A stretch of 64,000 nucleotides of DNA from Bacteroidaceae bacterium (GCA_017410245.1 JAFQRE010000022.1:1-64000), one strand, 5' to 3'. Positions 34,510 to 42,890 are shown, numbered from the stretch's first letter. Numbers and translations are program-made. The notes: generated by a model not told the origin, from the sequence alone.

Positions 34510-34513
34510 AACA

Positions 34514-34541
34514 CGAGCGCAGGTCTTCAGACTTGCGCTCG
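34514..34541. terminator. Bidirectional terminator, AraC gene / asnS
   Basis: CGAGCGCAGGTC-type stem (34514-34525) pairs with 34530-34541, between two convergent genes. Confidence 0.7.
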
Positions 34542-34567
34542 GTGTATTTAGTAGATTTATTGTACTA

Positions 34568-35965
34568 TTAGAATTCGGCCGACTTAGGAGTACGGGGGAA
34601 GGGGATAACATCGCGGATATTGGTCATACCTGTCACGAAGAGCAAGAGACGCTCAAATCCGAGGCCGAAACCGGCATGAGGAACAGTACCAAAGCGACGA
34701 GTATCGAGATACCACCACATATCTTTCATGGGGATATTCATCTCCTCGATACGACCGAGCAATTTTTCGTAGTCGGCTTCACGTTCCGATCCACCTATAA
34801 TCTCGCCGATGCGGGGGAACAATACGTCCATAGCGCGAACAGTCTTGTTGTCATCGTTGAGTTTCATGTAGAAAGCTTTTATCTCCTTGGGATAGTCGGT
34901 GAGGATAACGGGCTTCTTGAAGTGTTTCTCTACCAAGTAGCGCTCGTGCTCCGATTGCAAGTCGGCACCCCAAAATACGGGGAACTCAAACTTCTCGCCC
35001 GATGCCTCAAGAATCTTGATACCTTCGGTGTAGGGGAGGCGTACAAACTCGTTGTCAACAACGAAGCGCAGACGCTCGATAAGTTCCTTGTCGTACATTT
35101 CGCTGAGGAAGTTGAGGTCGTCCATGCAGTTTTCGAGTGCATAGTTGATGCAGTATTTCAAGAAGTCCTCGGCGAGGTCCATATTGTCGGTAATATCGTT
35201 GAATGCAACCTCAGGCTCAATCATCCAGAACTCGGCCAAGTGGCGGGGAGTGTTGGAGTTCTCGGCACGGAATGTGGGGCCAAAGGTGTAAATAGCACCA
35301 AGGGCTGTTGCTCCCAATTCACCTTCGAGCTGACCCGAAACGGTGAGGCTTGTTTGCTTGCCAAAGAAGTCTTGTGCATAGTCAATCTTGCCTTCCTCGG
35401 TACGAGGCAGGTCGTTCATGTCGAGTGTGGTTACTTGGAACATTGCACCGGCACCTTCGCAGTCGCTGGCTGTGATGAGGGGAGTGTGCAGGTAGAAGAA
35501 ACCATGATCGTTGTAGTACTTGTGAATGGCATAGGCCATGTGGTGACGAATGCGCAATACGGCACCGAATGTGTTGGTGCGGGGACGCAAGTGGGCTATC
35601 TCGCGCAAAAATTCGAGGCTGTGGCCTTTCTTTTGCAAGGGATATTGCTCGGGGTCGGCTGTGCCATAGATTTCTATCTTCTCGGCTTGTATCTCGGCTG
35701 TTTGGCCTTTACCCATCGACTCCACGAGTTTGCCTACTACACAGAGGCTGGCTCCTGTAGTGATGGGTTTGAGAGTCTCCTCGTCAAAGTTGGCAAGGTC
35801 AACTACTACTTGTATGTTCTTGATAGTACTACCATCGTTGAGAGCAATAAAATTGACATGTTTGTTGCCACGACGAGTACGCACCCAACCCTTTACACAC
35901 ACTGTGGTGTTGAGCAATTGAGGGTCGAAAATGTCGGCTATTTTTGTTCTTCTTAGTGTTTCCAT
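34568..35965 (-). CDS. asnS: Asparaginyl-tRNA synthetase
   Basis: 465 aa. N-terminal OB-fold anticodon-binding domain ([23 protein letters not shown], about 21-43), then the class II catalytic core: motif 2 region [22 protein letters not shown] and motif 3 [29 protein letters not shown] at the C-terminus. The [21 protein letters not shown] segment is typical. Upstream is the rluB-like gene with a 50-nt gap on the same strand; they may be cotranscribed. Confidence 0.96.
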   Translation of the reverse strand: METLRRTKIADIFDPQLLNTTVCVKGWVRTRRGNKHVNFIALNDGSTIKNIQVVVDLANFDEETLKPITTGASLCVVGKLVESMGKGQTAEIQAEKIEIYGTADPEQYPLQKKGHSLEFLREIAHLRPRTNTFGAVLRIRHHMAYAIHKYYNDHGFFYLHTPLITASDCEGAGAMFQVTTLDMNDLPRTEEGKIDYAQDFFGKQTSLTVSGQLEGELGATALGAIYTFGPTFRAENSNTPRHLAEFWMIEPEVAFNDITDNMDLAEDFLKYCINYALENCMDDLNFLSEMYDKELIERLRFVVDNEFVRLPYTEGIKILEASGEKFEFPVFWGADLQSEHERYLVEKHFKKPVILTDYPKEIKAFYMKLNDDNKTVRAMDVLFPRIGEIIGGSEREADYEKLLGRIEEMNIPMKDMWWYLDTRRFGTVPHAGFGLGFERLLLFVTGMTNIRDVIPFPRTPKSAEF

Positions 35966-36015
35966 TTTGTTTTCTATTTAAGGTCGCTATTGCTTGTTGT
36001 GCAATAGTTGGTTTT

Positions 36016-37527
36016 TTATTCAAATGAGCCCATCATGAGCATATTTACCTCGGCTTGAGTGAGGTGACGCCAACGACCACGAGGCAGGTTCTTCTTGGTG
36101 AGTCCGGCAAAATATACGCGGTCGAGCTTCACAACGTGGTATCCGAGAGCTTCAAATATGCGGCGAACGATACGGTTGCGACCCGAGTGTATCTCTATAC
36201 CTATTTGGTTGCGGTCGGTCTCTGTAGCATAGCTCACAGCATCGGCATGGATTAATCCGTCGTCGAGTTCTATACCATCGGCAATGCGTTGCATATCTTC
36301 CTCTGTAACGTCTTTATCGGTCCATACGTGGTATATTTTCTTCTTGATAAACTTGGGGTGTGTGAGTTTCGATGCCAAGTCACCATCGTTGGTGAGCAAG
36401 AGTACACCGGTAGTGTTACGGTCGAGGCGACCTACGGGGTAGATGCGCTCGGTGCAAGCGTTGCGCACGATATCCATCACTGTGAGGCGACCTTGAGGAT
36501 CGTCGGCTGTTGTTACACAATCTTTGGGCTTGTTAAGGAGTACATATACTTTGTTCTCAAGACCTACTTCTTGACCGCGGAAAGTAATGATATCGGCGGG
36601 TGTGATTTTTGTTCCCAACTCGGTTACTACTTCGCCGTTTACTTGTACTTCTCCTGCTTGGATAAACTCATCGGCCTCACGACGCGAACATATACCTGCA
36701 TTGGCCATAAACTTGTTGAGGCGAATGGGTTGTGTGGGGTCGATGGGTGGCAACTCATATTCTATGCGTTGGGGACGGGGTGTGAAACGCTTGGTGGCAA
36801 AGTTGCCTCGCTGATTGCGATTGTTGTTGTACCCGCCACGGTTGTTGTTATAGCCTCCGTTGTTATATCCTTCGCGGTTGTTGTTGTAACCACCTCGGTT
36901 GTTGTATCCGCCACCACGATTGTTGTTGAAGTTGTTGCGGTTGTTATTGTACCCGCCGCGATTGTTGTATCCACCACGATTGTTGTTATACCCGCCACGG
37001 TTGTTATATCCGTTGCGATTGTATCCGCCTTCTTGTGAGAAGTTGTTTTGAGTAGTGGTGTTCTCGTTATTTTCGCCTTCGGTGTTGTTCTCGTTGTAGC
37101 GATTGTAGTTGCGGTTGTGGTTGTAGTTGTTATTGTAGTTGCCGCGATTATTGTAATTGCGGTTGTTGTATCCGTTGTTGTTATAACCGCCTCGGTTATT
37201 GTATCCACCGCGATTGTTGTTGTAACCACCACGGTTGTTATATCCGCCACGGTTGTAGCTGTTTTGGTTGCCGTCGGCATTGTCCTCACCCTCGGCATTG
37301 TTGTTGTAACGATTGTTGTAGTTGCCACGGTTGTTATTGTATCCGCCATTGTTGTAGCGGTTGTAGTTGTTGTTACCGCGGTTGTTGTAAGAATACTGAC
37401 GCTCGGTATTGTCGCCTTCGCTGGGGCGGCTATACTCTTTCTTTTCAGTATTTTCTGTAAAGTTGTCGCGAGTTACGCCACGAGTCTCACCGATGCGTGG
37501 ACGTTTTACTTTTTTCTCTTCTTCCAT
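36016..37527 (-). CDS. RluB/RsuA-type pseudouridine synthase with RGG/Asn-rich N-terminus
   Basis: 503 aa, about double the usual 240-300. Residues about 45-242 are a low-complexity tract of Tyr, Asn, Arg and Gly in units like GGYNNNR and GGYNNRG, reminiscent of RGG/prion-like domains. Then comes an S4 domain (IRLNKFMANAGICSRREADEF, 268-288), the core VLLNKPKDCVTT (329-340) and the catalytic GRLDRNTTG with Asp369, followed by KIYHVWTD. The catalytic part should modify a uridine in 23S (RluB/RluE/RluF) or 16S (RsuA) rRNA. The N-terminal tract is probably disordered, RNA-binding and able to self-associate; that is inference. Confidence 0.88.
   Translation of the reverse strand: MEEEKKVKRPRIGETRGVTRDNFTENTEKKEYSRPSEGDNTERQYSYNNRGNNNYNRYNNGGYNNNRGNYNNRYNNNAEGEDNADGNQNSYNRGGYNNRGGYNNNRGGYNNRGGYNNNGYNNRNYNNRGNYNNNYNHNRNYNRYNENNTEGENNENTTTQNNFSQEGGYNRNGYNNRGGYNNNRGGYNNRGGYNNNRNNFNNNRGGGYNNRGGYNNNREGYNNGGYNNNRGGYNNNRNQRGNFATKRFTPRPQRIEYELPPIDPTQPIRLNKFMANAGICSRREADEFIQAGEVQVNGEVVTELGTKITPADIITFRGQEVGLENKVYVLLNKPKDCVTTADDPQGRLTVMDIVRNACTERIYPVGRLDRNTTGVLLLTNDGDLASKLTHPKFIKKKIYHVWTDKDVTEEDMQRIADGIELDDGLIHADAVSYATETDRNQIGIEIHSGRNRIVRRIFEALGYHVVKLDRVYFAGLTKKNLPRGRWRHLTQAEVNMLMMGSFE
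36802..37395 (-). repeat. Intragenic short tandem repeats, 18-24 nt units
   Basis: DNA encoding the GGYNN(N)R units of the rluB-like gene. Units of 18 or 21 nt vary only at third positions, e.g. TTGTTGTTATA followed by CCNCCNCGG on the plus strand. The tract is long enough to change unit number by slippage or recombination. The opposite strand reads as long open frames only because of this composition. Confidence 0.75.
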
Positions 37528-37714
37528 TTATCCTATTATTTAATTGTTATAGCCTCTCGGCTGTTGTTATGTTATTTATTTAAATGGTCTTATTTTCAGA
37601 ATAGATTGATTTCTATATTCTCTTGCTCCAAATATTCTACTGCAAAGATGCAAAGGATTTTTTACATATCAATGCTAATTGTGTGAAAATTTGAGGTGGA
37701 TTATCACTAAAATG

Positions 37715-37746
37715 CGAAAGATTTGTGAATGTTCACAAATCTTTCG
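37715..37746 (-). terminator. Hairpin after purB
   Basis: 14-bp perfect stem: CGAAAGATTTGTGA (37715-37728), loop ATGT, complement at 37733-37746. It sits 50 nt downstream of the purB stop. The rest of 37528-37798 shows no gene. Confidence 0.7.
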
Positions 37747-37798
37747 GGTTTTGTATTTTTTTAACAAAGTTGTAGCAGCAATGCTTCTATATGCTTTC

Positions 37799-39142
37799 TT
37801 AAAATCCTGTGTATGATTGAGGCGAAAGTCGGTGTAACTCTTCTTTTACAGCGTCCGAGATATTGAGTGTCTCGATAAACTCGTAAATGGCTTTTTCATC
37901 GACAACGGTATTGGTGCGAGTGAGAGCCTTGAGTGCCTCGTAGGGTTGCGGATAGCCTTCGCGACGAAGAACGGTTTGAATACCTTCGGCAACAACGTTC
38001 CACATACCCGATAGGTCGCGGTCGATAGCTTGGCGGTTGAGCAACAACTTGCCCAATCCTTTGATGGTGCTGCTGAATGCGATGAGCGAGTGTGCCATAG
38101 GTACACCTACGTTGCGCAATACGGTAGAGTCGGTAAGGTCGCGTTGCAATCGCGAGATGGGCAACTTCATGGCCAAGTGGTCGTATATGGCATTGGCTAT
38201 ACCAAGATTGCCTTCCGAGTTCTCAAAGTCGATGGGATTGACTTTGTGAGGCATGGCCGAAGAACCTACCTCGCCGGCTTTGATCTTCTGCTTGAAGTAC
38301 TCCATTGAGATGTATTGCCAGAAATCGCGGTCGAGGTCAATGATGATAGTATTGATACGACGCAACGCATCGAAAAGTGCAGCCAAGTTATCGTAGTTAG
38401 AGATTTGTGTTGTGTACGACTCTCGAGCTATGCCTAAGCTATTGTGCAAAAATCCGGCTGCAAAAGCAGGCCAGTCGATGCCGGGGTATGCTGTGCAGTG
38501 AGCATTGAAGTTGCCTGTTGCACCGCCAAATTTACCACTGATAGGAATATTGCGCAATTGTTCTATTTGTTGTTCCAGGCGGTAGGTAAACACGCGTACC
38601 TCTTTGCCCAAGCGGGTGGGTGAAGCGGGTTGTCCATGAGTCTTGGCAAGCATGGGTATCTCTTTCCATTCCTCGGCATAGCCATTGAGCATGGCTACCA
38701 TCTCTTCGAGCATGGGTATATACACATCGTATAGAGCCTCCTTGATAGATAGGGGCACAGCGGTGTTGTTGATGTCTTGCGAGGTGAGTCCAAAGTGTAT
38801 AAACTCTTTGTACTGCTCAAGTCCCAAGCGATCGAATTGTTCTTTGATGAAATATTCTACTGCCTTAACATCGTGGTTGGTAACAGATTCAATCTCCTTG
38901 ACACGAGCGGCATCGGCCTCGGTGAAGTTGATGTATATATTGCGCAAGTCTTGATACAGGTTTTTATCAATGCCCGCAAGTTGGGGTAGAGGTACCTTGC
39001 ATATAGCTATAAAGTATTCGATTTCGACACGTACGCGATAACGTATAAGGGCGAGTTCCGAAAAATATGCCGAGAGAGCCTCGGTCTTGCTGTGGTAGCG
39101 GCCATCAATAGGCGACACTGCGGTAAGTGGAGTCATTTGCAT
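37799..39142 (-). CDS. purB: Adenylosuccinate lyase
   Basis: 447 aa from the ATG at 39142 (39136 also possible). The longer frame to 39211 crosses the promoter. PurB cleaves adenylosuccinate and SAICAR in purine synthesis. Motifs: PIDGRYHSKTEAL near the start, GLTSQDINNTAVPL with the base-region His (TSxD loop), MLAKTHGQPASPT and the signature GSSAMPHKVNPIDFEN with catalytic Ser. Tetrameric, cytoplasmic. Confidence 0.96.
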   Translation of the reverse strand: MQMTPLTAVSPIDGRYHSKTEALSAYFSELALIRYRVRVEIEYFIAICKVPLPQLAGIDKNLYQDLRNIYINFTEADAARVKEIESVTNHDVKAVEYFIKEQFDRLGLEQYKEFIHFGLTSQDINNTAVPLSIKEALYDVYIPMLEEMVAMLNGYAEEWKEIPMLAKTHGQPASPTRLGKEVRVFTYRLEQQIEQLRNIPISGKFGGATGNFNAHCTAYPGIDWPAFAAGFLHNSLGIARESYTTQISNYDNLAALFDALRRINTIIIDLDRDFWQYISMEYFKQKIKAGEVGSSAMPHKVNPIDFENSEGNLGIANAIYDHLAMKLPISRLQRDLTDSTVLRNVGVPMAHSLIAFSSTIKGLGKLLLNRQAIDRDLSGMWNVVAEGIQTVLRREGYPQPYEALKALTRTNTVVDEKAIYEFIETLNISDAVKEELHRLSPQSYTGF

Positions 39143-39167
39143 AGTCTTTAAATTACTGTTCCGACTG

Positions 39168-39175
39168 CAAAGGTA
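39168..39175 (-). promoter_or_regulatory. -7 box for purB
   Basis: Minus-strand TACCTTTG, about 26 nt before the ATG at 39142; excludes the longer start at 39211. Confidence 0.6.
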
Positions 39176-39239
39176 CGATATATTATGAGTTTTTTGAAAT
39201 ATTTTTTGCAAAATTGTTTTGAGTATAAAAAAATAGTAT

Positions 39240-39247
39240 TACCTTTG
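39240..39247 (+). promoter_or_regulatory. -7 box for the tRNA-Val cluster
   Basis: TACCTTTG with TTG at 39219-39221 (18-nt spacer), 24 nt before the first tRNA. Confidence 0.6.
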
Positions 39248-39271
39248 CATCGCTTTTCAATAAAAGTCCTC

Positions 39272-39346
39272 GGGCGTTTAGCTCAGCTGGTTTAGAGCAT
39301 CTGCCTTACAAGCAGAGGGTCGGCGGTTCGAATCCGTCAACGCCCA
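39272..39346 (+). tRNA. tRNA-Val (TAC), copy 1
   Basis: 75 nt. Acceptor GGGCGTT pairs with AACGCCC; anticodon loop CTTACAA gives TAC; T-arm GGTTCGAATCC. CCA not encoded. Confidence 0.95.
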
Positions 39347-39393
39347 CCGAGAAAAAAGTTGCCAAGAGAGGTGACTATTAAACAAGGAATAAT

Positions 39394-39468
39394 GGGCGTT
39401 TAGCTCAGCTGGTTTAGAGCATCTGCCTTACAAGCAGAGGGTCGGCGGTTCGAATCCGTCAACGCCCA
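39394..39468 (+). tRNA. tRNA-Val (TAC), copy 2
   Basis: Identical over its 75 nt to copy 1. The 47-nt spacer between them is unrelated to the next spacer, so only the tRNA unit is conserved. Confidence 0.95.
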
Positions 39469-39520
39469 CCATTATTAAACTTTATATATATCCCGGGGTG
39501 CTTCGGCACTCTTATTACAG

Positions 39521-39595
39521 GGGCGTTTAGCTCAGCTGGTTTAGAGCATCTGCCTTACAAGCAGAGGGTCGGCGGTTCGAATCCGTCAACGCCCA
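39521..39595 (+). tRNA. tRNA-Val (TAC), copy 3
   Basis: Identical to copies 1 and 2. The spacer before it contains a small hairpin, GGGGTGCTTCGGCACTC-like, that may aid processing. Confidence 0.95.
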
Positions 39596-39604
39596 CTACT
39601 ATTA

Positions 39605-39643
39605 AAAAACCACTCTATTCTCTTTGATAGAGTGGTTTTTTTT
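39605..39643 (+). terminator. Terminator of the tRNA-Val operon
   Basis: 14-bp stem AAAAACCACTCTAT (39605-39618) with its complement at 39627-39640 and a T-run. A classic intrinsic terminator. Confidence 0.9.
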
Positions 39644-39760
39644 GTCTATGGTTGAGCCGAAAATGGAGCTAATGAACGAGATTCCTTCTTTTTTCGCTCG
39701 TTTTTCACTCTCTTAGAGGTAAACCTTGAAGATAGGGTGCACTTGCTGTGAAAAATATTG

Positions 39761-39801
39761 AAGTAAACTTCATCTTTCTCGCTCGTTTCTTTGTATCTTT
39801 G
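39761..39801 (+). promoter_or_regulatory. AAGTAAACTT promoter module for glmS
   Basis: GAAGT-AA-ACTTC (39760-39771) is a perfect palindrome; 23 nt after its 10-nt core (39761-39770), TATCTTTG lies at 39794-39801. Spacing and spacer text (TTTCTCGCTCGTTTC) match the module at 2316-2356. Leader to the ATG at 39845 about 37 nt. No glmS ribozyme-like structure is evident. Confidence 0.65.
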
Positions 39802-39844
39802 TAGCTACATTAGCTGTAATGTGGATATATAAATTTACAACAAT

Positions 39845-41689
39845 ATGTGTGGAATAGTAGGATATATTGGTATGCAGGAAGCTTGCCCCATATTGATTAA
39901 GGGGTTGCGCCGATTGGAATATCGTGGCTATGACAGCGCCGGTGTATCGATGATAAATGAAAAAGGTGAATTGAATGTCTTTAAGGCCAAGGGTAAGGTA
40001 GATGACTTGGAGGCATTCTTGAGCGATAAAGATATAAGTGGAACCATAGGTATAGCCCATACGCGATGGGCTACTCATGGAATACCCTGTCGCGAAAATG
40101 CGCACCCGCATTTCTCTTCATCGGGTACATTATCTCTTATTCACAATGGTATCATAGAGAATTATGCTACTCTCAAAGAGCGACTCATTGAGAAGGGGTT
40201 TACCTTTGTTAGCGATACCGATACCGAGGTGCTTGTTCAGTTGATAGAATATTACAAACTTGAGTATAAGTCGGATTTGTTGTCGGCAGTGCAACGAGCT
40301 TTGGCGCAAGTAATAGGTGCCTATGCTATTGCAGTGCTCGACAAAAACAATCCCGATGAGATAATAGCTGCTCGTAAGGCAAGCCCGTTGGCTATAGGCT
40401 TGGGCGAGGGAGAGTATTTCTTGGCGTCCGATGCTACACCCTTGGTAGAATATACACATAAAGTGATATATCTTGATGACGATGAGATTGCAGTTATAAA
40501 TCGCAATAGTGGCTTGCAGATTATTACATTGCAAGGACAAGCAGTCAATCATGAAGTGAGCGAGATAAATCTCGATTTAGGCGCAATAGAGAAGGGCGGC
40601 TATGAGCACTTTATGCTCAAAGAAATTTTTGAACAACCCGATTGCTTGGTGAACTGTATGCGTGGACGTATCAATCCCGAGGGTACTATTGTGCGATTCT
40701 CATCGGTAATAGATAATGCCGAGCAGTTGCTCAATGCTCGTCGTTACATCATTGTGGCTTGTGGTACATCGTGGCATGCCGGATTGATAGGTAAGACACT
40801 TATCGAGAATTTTTGTCGCATACCGGTCGAGGTGGCTTATGCCTCGGAGTTTCGATATAGCAATCCGGTTATAGGCAATGGTGATGTGGTGATAGCCATT
40901 TCGCAGTCGGGCGAGACGGCCGATACCTTGGCAGCCATCGAGTTGGCTCGTAGTCGTGGTGCCTTTGTATATGGTATAGTCAATTCGGTAGGCTCTTCTA
41001 TTGCTCGCAATACACAGACCGGCTCTTATATCCACGTTGGCCCCGAAATAGGTGTGGCTTCGACAAAGGCGTTTACCGGTCAGGTAACGGTGCTTACGAT
41101 GTTGGCGTTGTGTATAGCCAAGGAGCGTAACACTATCACGCAGGCCGAGCTTGAAGAGGCTCTTGGTGAGTTGTTGGCTATACCGGGTAAGATGGCCGAG
41201 GTGCTCAGTCAGAACGATGCCATTGCCTCGCTGTCGCGTACATTTACCTATGCTCAAAACTTTATATACTTGGGTCGTGGTTACAATTATCCGGTGGCTC
41301 TCGAGGGTGCGCTCAAGCTCAAGGAGATATCGTATATCCATGCCGAAGGCTATCCGGCTGCCGAGATGAAGCATGGTCCTATTGCACTTGTCGATGCCGA
41401 AATGCCGGTGGTAGTGGTTGCTACCAACAAGTTGCTATATGACAAGGTGTTGAGCAATATACAGGAGATAAAGGCTCGTCAGGGCAAGGTGATAGCTATC
41501 GTAGTGAAAGGCGATGATACTATATCGAAGTTGGTAGACTATGTGATAGAATTGCCCGAGACTGCCGAGTTCTTGTATCCGTTGCTTGCCTCTGTGCCTT
41601 TGCAACTTTTGGCCTACCATATTGCTGTGTGCAAAGGTAAGAATGTAGATCAACCCCGCAACCTTGCCAAGTCGGTGACTGTTGAGTAG
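39845..41689 (+). CDS. glmS: Glucosamine-6-phosphate synthase (isomerizing)
   Basis: 614 aa. Transfers the amide of glutamine to fructose 6-phosphate, the first step to UDP-GlcNAc for peptidoglycan and LPS. N-terminal Ntn amidotransferase with catalytic Cys2 (MCGIVGYIG) and RWATHGIPCRENAHPH; two SIS isomerase domains (SQSGETADTL; GRGYNYPVALEGALKLKEISYIHAEGYPAAEMKHGPIAL) and the C-terminal PRNLAKSVTVE. Full length and intact. Confidence 0.97.
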   Translation: MCGIVGYIGMQEACPILIKGLRRLEYRGYDSAGVSMINEKGELNVFKAKGKVDDLEAFLSDKDISGTIGIAHTRWATHGIPCRENAHPHFSSSGTLSLIHNGIIENYATLKERLIEKGFTFVSDTDTEVLVQLIEYYKLEYKSDLLSAVQRALAQVIGAYAIAVLDKNNPDEIIAARKASPLAIGLGEGEYFLASDATPLVEYTHKVIYLDDDEIAVINRNSGLQIITLQGQAVNHEVSEINLDLGAIEKGGYEHFMLKEIFEQPDCLVNCMRGRINPEGTIVRFSSVIDNAEQLLNARRYIIVACGTSWHAGLIGKTLIENFCRIPVEVAYASEFRYSNPVIGNGDVVIAISQSGETADTLAAIELARSRGAFVYGIVNSVGSSIARNTQTGSYIHVGPEIGVASTKAFTGQVTVLTMLALCIAKERNTITQAELEEALGELLAIPGKMAEVLSQNDAIASLSRTFTYAQNFIYLGRGYNYPVALEGALKLKEISYIHAEGYPAAEMKHGPIALVDAEMPVVVVATNKLLYDKVLSNIQEIKARQGKVIAIVVKGDDTISKLVDYVIELPETAEFLYPLLASVPLQLLAYHIAVCKGKNVDQPRNLAKSVTVE

Positions 41690-41731
41690 AGAAAATAGTT
41701 GATGCTATCGGCAAGCATCTTATATAATAAA

Positions 41732-41765
41732 CACCGCATCGAGAACTATTCCCGGTGCGGTGATT
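41732..41765. terminator. Terminator after glmS
   Basis: CACCGCATCG (41732-41741) pairs with CGGTGCGGTG (41753-41762), one mismatch, then ATTTTGTT. Shared with the convergent small membrane protein gene. Confidence 0.7.
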
Positions 41766-41785
41766 TTGTTAGGGAGTGGTTTCGA

Positions 41786-41959
41786 TTAAAGGGAGAATAG
41801 CATTATGCCAATAATTGATCCTGCAACAGCTGACCAAAGGTAGGTCTTAGCGGCATCGGTATCATTATCTTTTTTAGTAAAGAAGAGTACATATCCTACG
41901 ATGGGTAGTAATACTGATAAAATAACCAAAATGGGATTGGTGTTATTGTTTTCGCTCAT
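41786..41959 (-). CDS. 57-aa small membrane protein
   Basis: 57 aa, read directly from the minus strand: begins MSENNNTNPILVILSVLL and ends GSIIGIMLFSL. Two hydrophobic segments (about 9-27 and 41-57) flank a charged hinge KKDNDTDAAK; both ends look membrane-embedded, so a hairpin topology is likely. It follows another small membrane protein gene by 33 nt and lies in the A+T-rich islet. No family recognised. Small hydrophobic products next to a regulator could be a toxin, an immunity protein or a membrane modulator; nothing here discriminates. Confidence 0.55.
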   Translation of the reverse strand: MSENNNTNPILVILSVLLPIVGYVLFFTKKDNDTDAAKTYLWSAVAGSIIGIMLFSL

Positions 41960-41992
41960 GATTATATGATTATAAAATTATAGTGTTAGAAA

Positions 41993-42217
41993 TTAAGATG
42001 CGATTACTGCGATAACGTAGAATATTAATTGAATAAATCCCACAACGGAGCATGAGCCCGAGAACCATTCTCCGAAGTCTTTCCCGCATACTTTTGCAAT
42101 ACCGCCTACTATAAGGGATATTATAATAGTTTCTATTGCAGCGCTGATAAGCCATTCAAAAAATGATATGCCACTAGTTTTAAATCCTTGCAGAAGGAAG
42201 AATAAAAATGATTTCAT
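41993..42217 (-). CDS. 74-aa small membrane protein
   Basis: 74 aa. Hydrophobic segments at about 17-42 (SFFEWLISAAIETIIISLIV) and 54-73 (VGFIQLIFYVIAVIA), separated by a Lys/Asp/Glu-containing loop CGKDFGEW. Family not recognised. It is the first of two tiny membrane genes behind a TAACTTTG box at 42302, with an XRE regulator upstream. The leader is about 80 nt. Confidence 0.6.
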   Translation of the reverse strand: MKSFLFFLLQGFKTSGISFFEWLISAAIETIIISLIVGGIAKVCGKDFGEWFSGSCSVVGFIQLIFYVIAVIAS

Positions 42218-42301
42218 AGTAGATTGTAATTTGTGATAACTATAGTAATTGCTAAATATTTAATGCTTTTTTATTTGTTTGAAATATTTTTTCTTTTAGT
42301 G

Positions 42302-42359
42302 CAAAGTTAGCGATATTATAGTCAAGGGTATTAGTTTGTGCGTGTCCGTTTAGGACACG
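42302..42359 (-). promoter_or_regulatory. Promoter and TGTCC/GGACA palindrome
   Basis: Minus-strand -7 box TAACTTTG (42302-42309). CGTGTCC-GTTTA-GGACACG (42341-42359) is a perfect 7-5-7 palindrome about 32 nt upstream of the box, the position of an activator site or of an operator shared with the neighbouring XRE gene. Who binds it is unknown. Confidence 0.5.
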
Positions 42360-42380
42360 GTTCCAAATTGGATACAATTA

Positions 42381-42587
42381 TTAATTATTAAGTTTATTGG
42401 ATATTAGTTCAAATAGGTTGCATTCAAGTACTTGAGATGCTCTCCATATAATGTCGGTGTCGATACTTTTTTTACGGAATATTTTATATACATTGGTGCG
42501 GGTGCAACACATTTCATTGGCAAACCATGTTACGCTTTTGCCTTTTTTCTGTAATGTCTCCTTTATTATTGAGCCGACGTGTATCAT
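42381..42587 (-). CDS. Small XRE-type helix-turn-helix protein
   Basis: 68 aa. Almost the whole chain is one HTH domain: IIKETLQKKGKSVTWFANEMCCTRTNVYKIFRKKSIDTDIIWRASQVLECNLFELI. This is the five-helix XRE/Cro fold, with no sensing domain. Similar one-domain regulators are common in Bacteroidota near small accessory genes. It likely controls the two downstream membrane genes, itself, or both, through the 42341-42359 palindrome (inference). Confidence 0.75.
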   Translation of the reverse strand: MIHVGSIIKETLQKKGKSVTWFANEMCCTRTNVYKIFRKKSIDTDIIWRASQVLECNLFELISNKLNN

Positions 42588-42625
42588 GTTTTAGTGTATA
42601 AAAAGTGGACTTTCCTTTCATCTAT

Positions 42626-42745
42626 GTTTCAGAGGTATCGCCAAACACCTTGCAATCATATATGAGTAAAAGCCCACAGCATACACTGTGAGCATCAACT
42701 TTTACTCTTGATTGCTTCTTTAAAATTTGGCGAATTTTCTGAAAC
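42626..42745. repeat. 120-nt interrupted inverted repeat
   Basis: Five arm blocks mirror each other: GTTTCAGA (42626) with TCTGAAAC (42738-42745); TCGCCAAA (42638) with TTTGGCGA (42726-42733); GCAATCA (42652) with TGATTGC (42709-42715); GAGTAAAAG (42664) with CTTTTACTC (42699-42707); CACAG (42675) with CTGTG (42686-42690). Unpaired bulges separate them. The result is a long hairpin or a pair of inverted duplicate segments. It could be a MITE-like element, a structured RNA or a double terminator. No coding sequence explains it. Confidence 0.7.
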
Positions 42746-42890
42746 AAGAATATCAGCTAATGCACGTTATATTTTATGTTTTTATTTTATCTCTTTGTAT
42801 ATCTACTTGTTTTGGTTAGCTTGTGCAAAAGTAATAAATTTTGCTTATATGATTTTATTATGGTGTATTTATTTATGTGGTAATATAAAA
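42746..42890. other. A+T-rich gene-free stretch
   Basis: Very A+T-rich sequence between the inverted repeat and the tsf terminator. A plus-strand frame across it lacks any recognisable protein feature beyond hydrophobic A+T-driven codons. Nothing else seen. Confidence 0.4.

Noticed and set aside
34676..35956. 426-codon open frame antisense to asnS
   Set aside because: It mirrors almost all of asnS, has no recognisable domain, and long antisense frames arise from codon bias in this genome (similar ones lie opposite fbp, pnp and the rluB-like gene).
36802..37395. CRISPR-like array
   Set aside because: Regular repeats, but they are in frame inside a coding region, have no unique spacers and no cas genes nearby.
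36289..37686. Long plus-strand open frames rich in Val/Ile opposite the RGG tract
   Set aside because: They are the reverse reading of the GGYNNR repeats; the Val/Ile runs have no independent support.
39644..39844. glmS ribozyme/riboswitch in the glmS leader
   Set aside because: The predicted leader is only about 37 nt and lacks the pseudoknot core; the class is also mainly found in Firmicutes.
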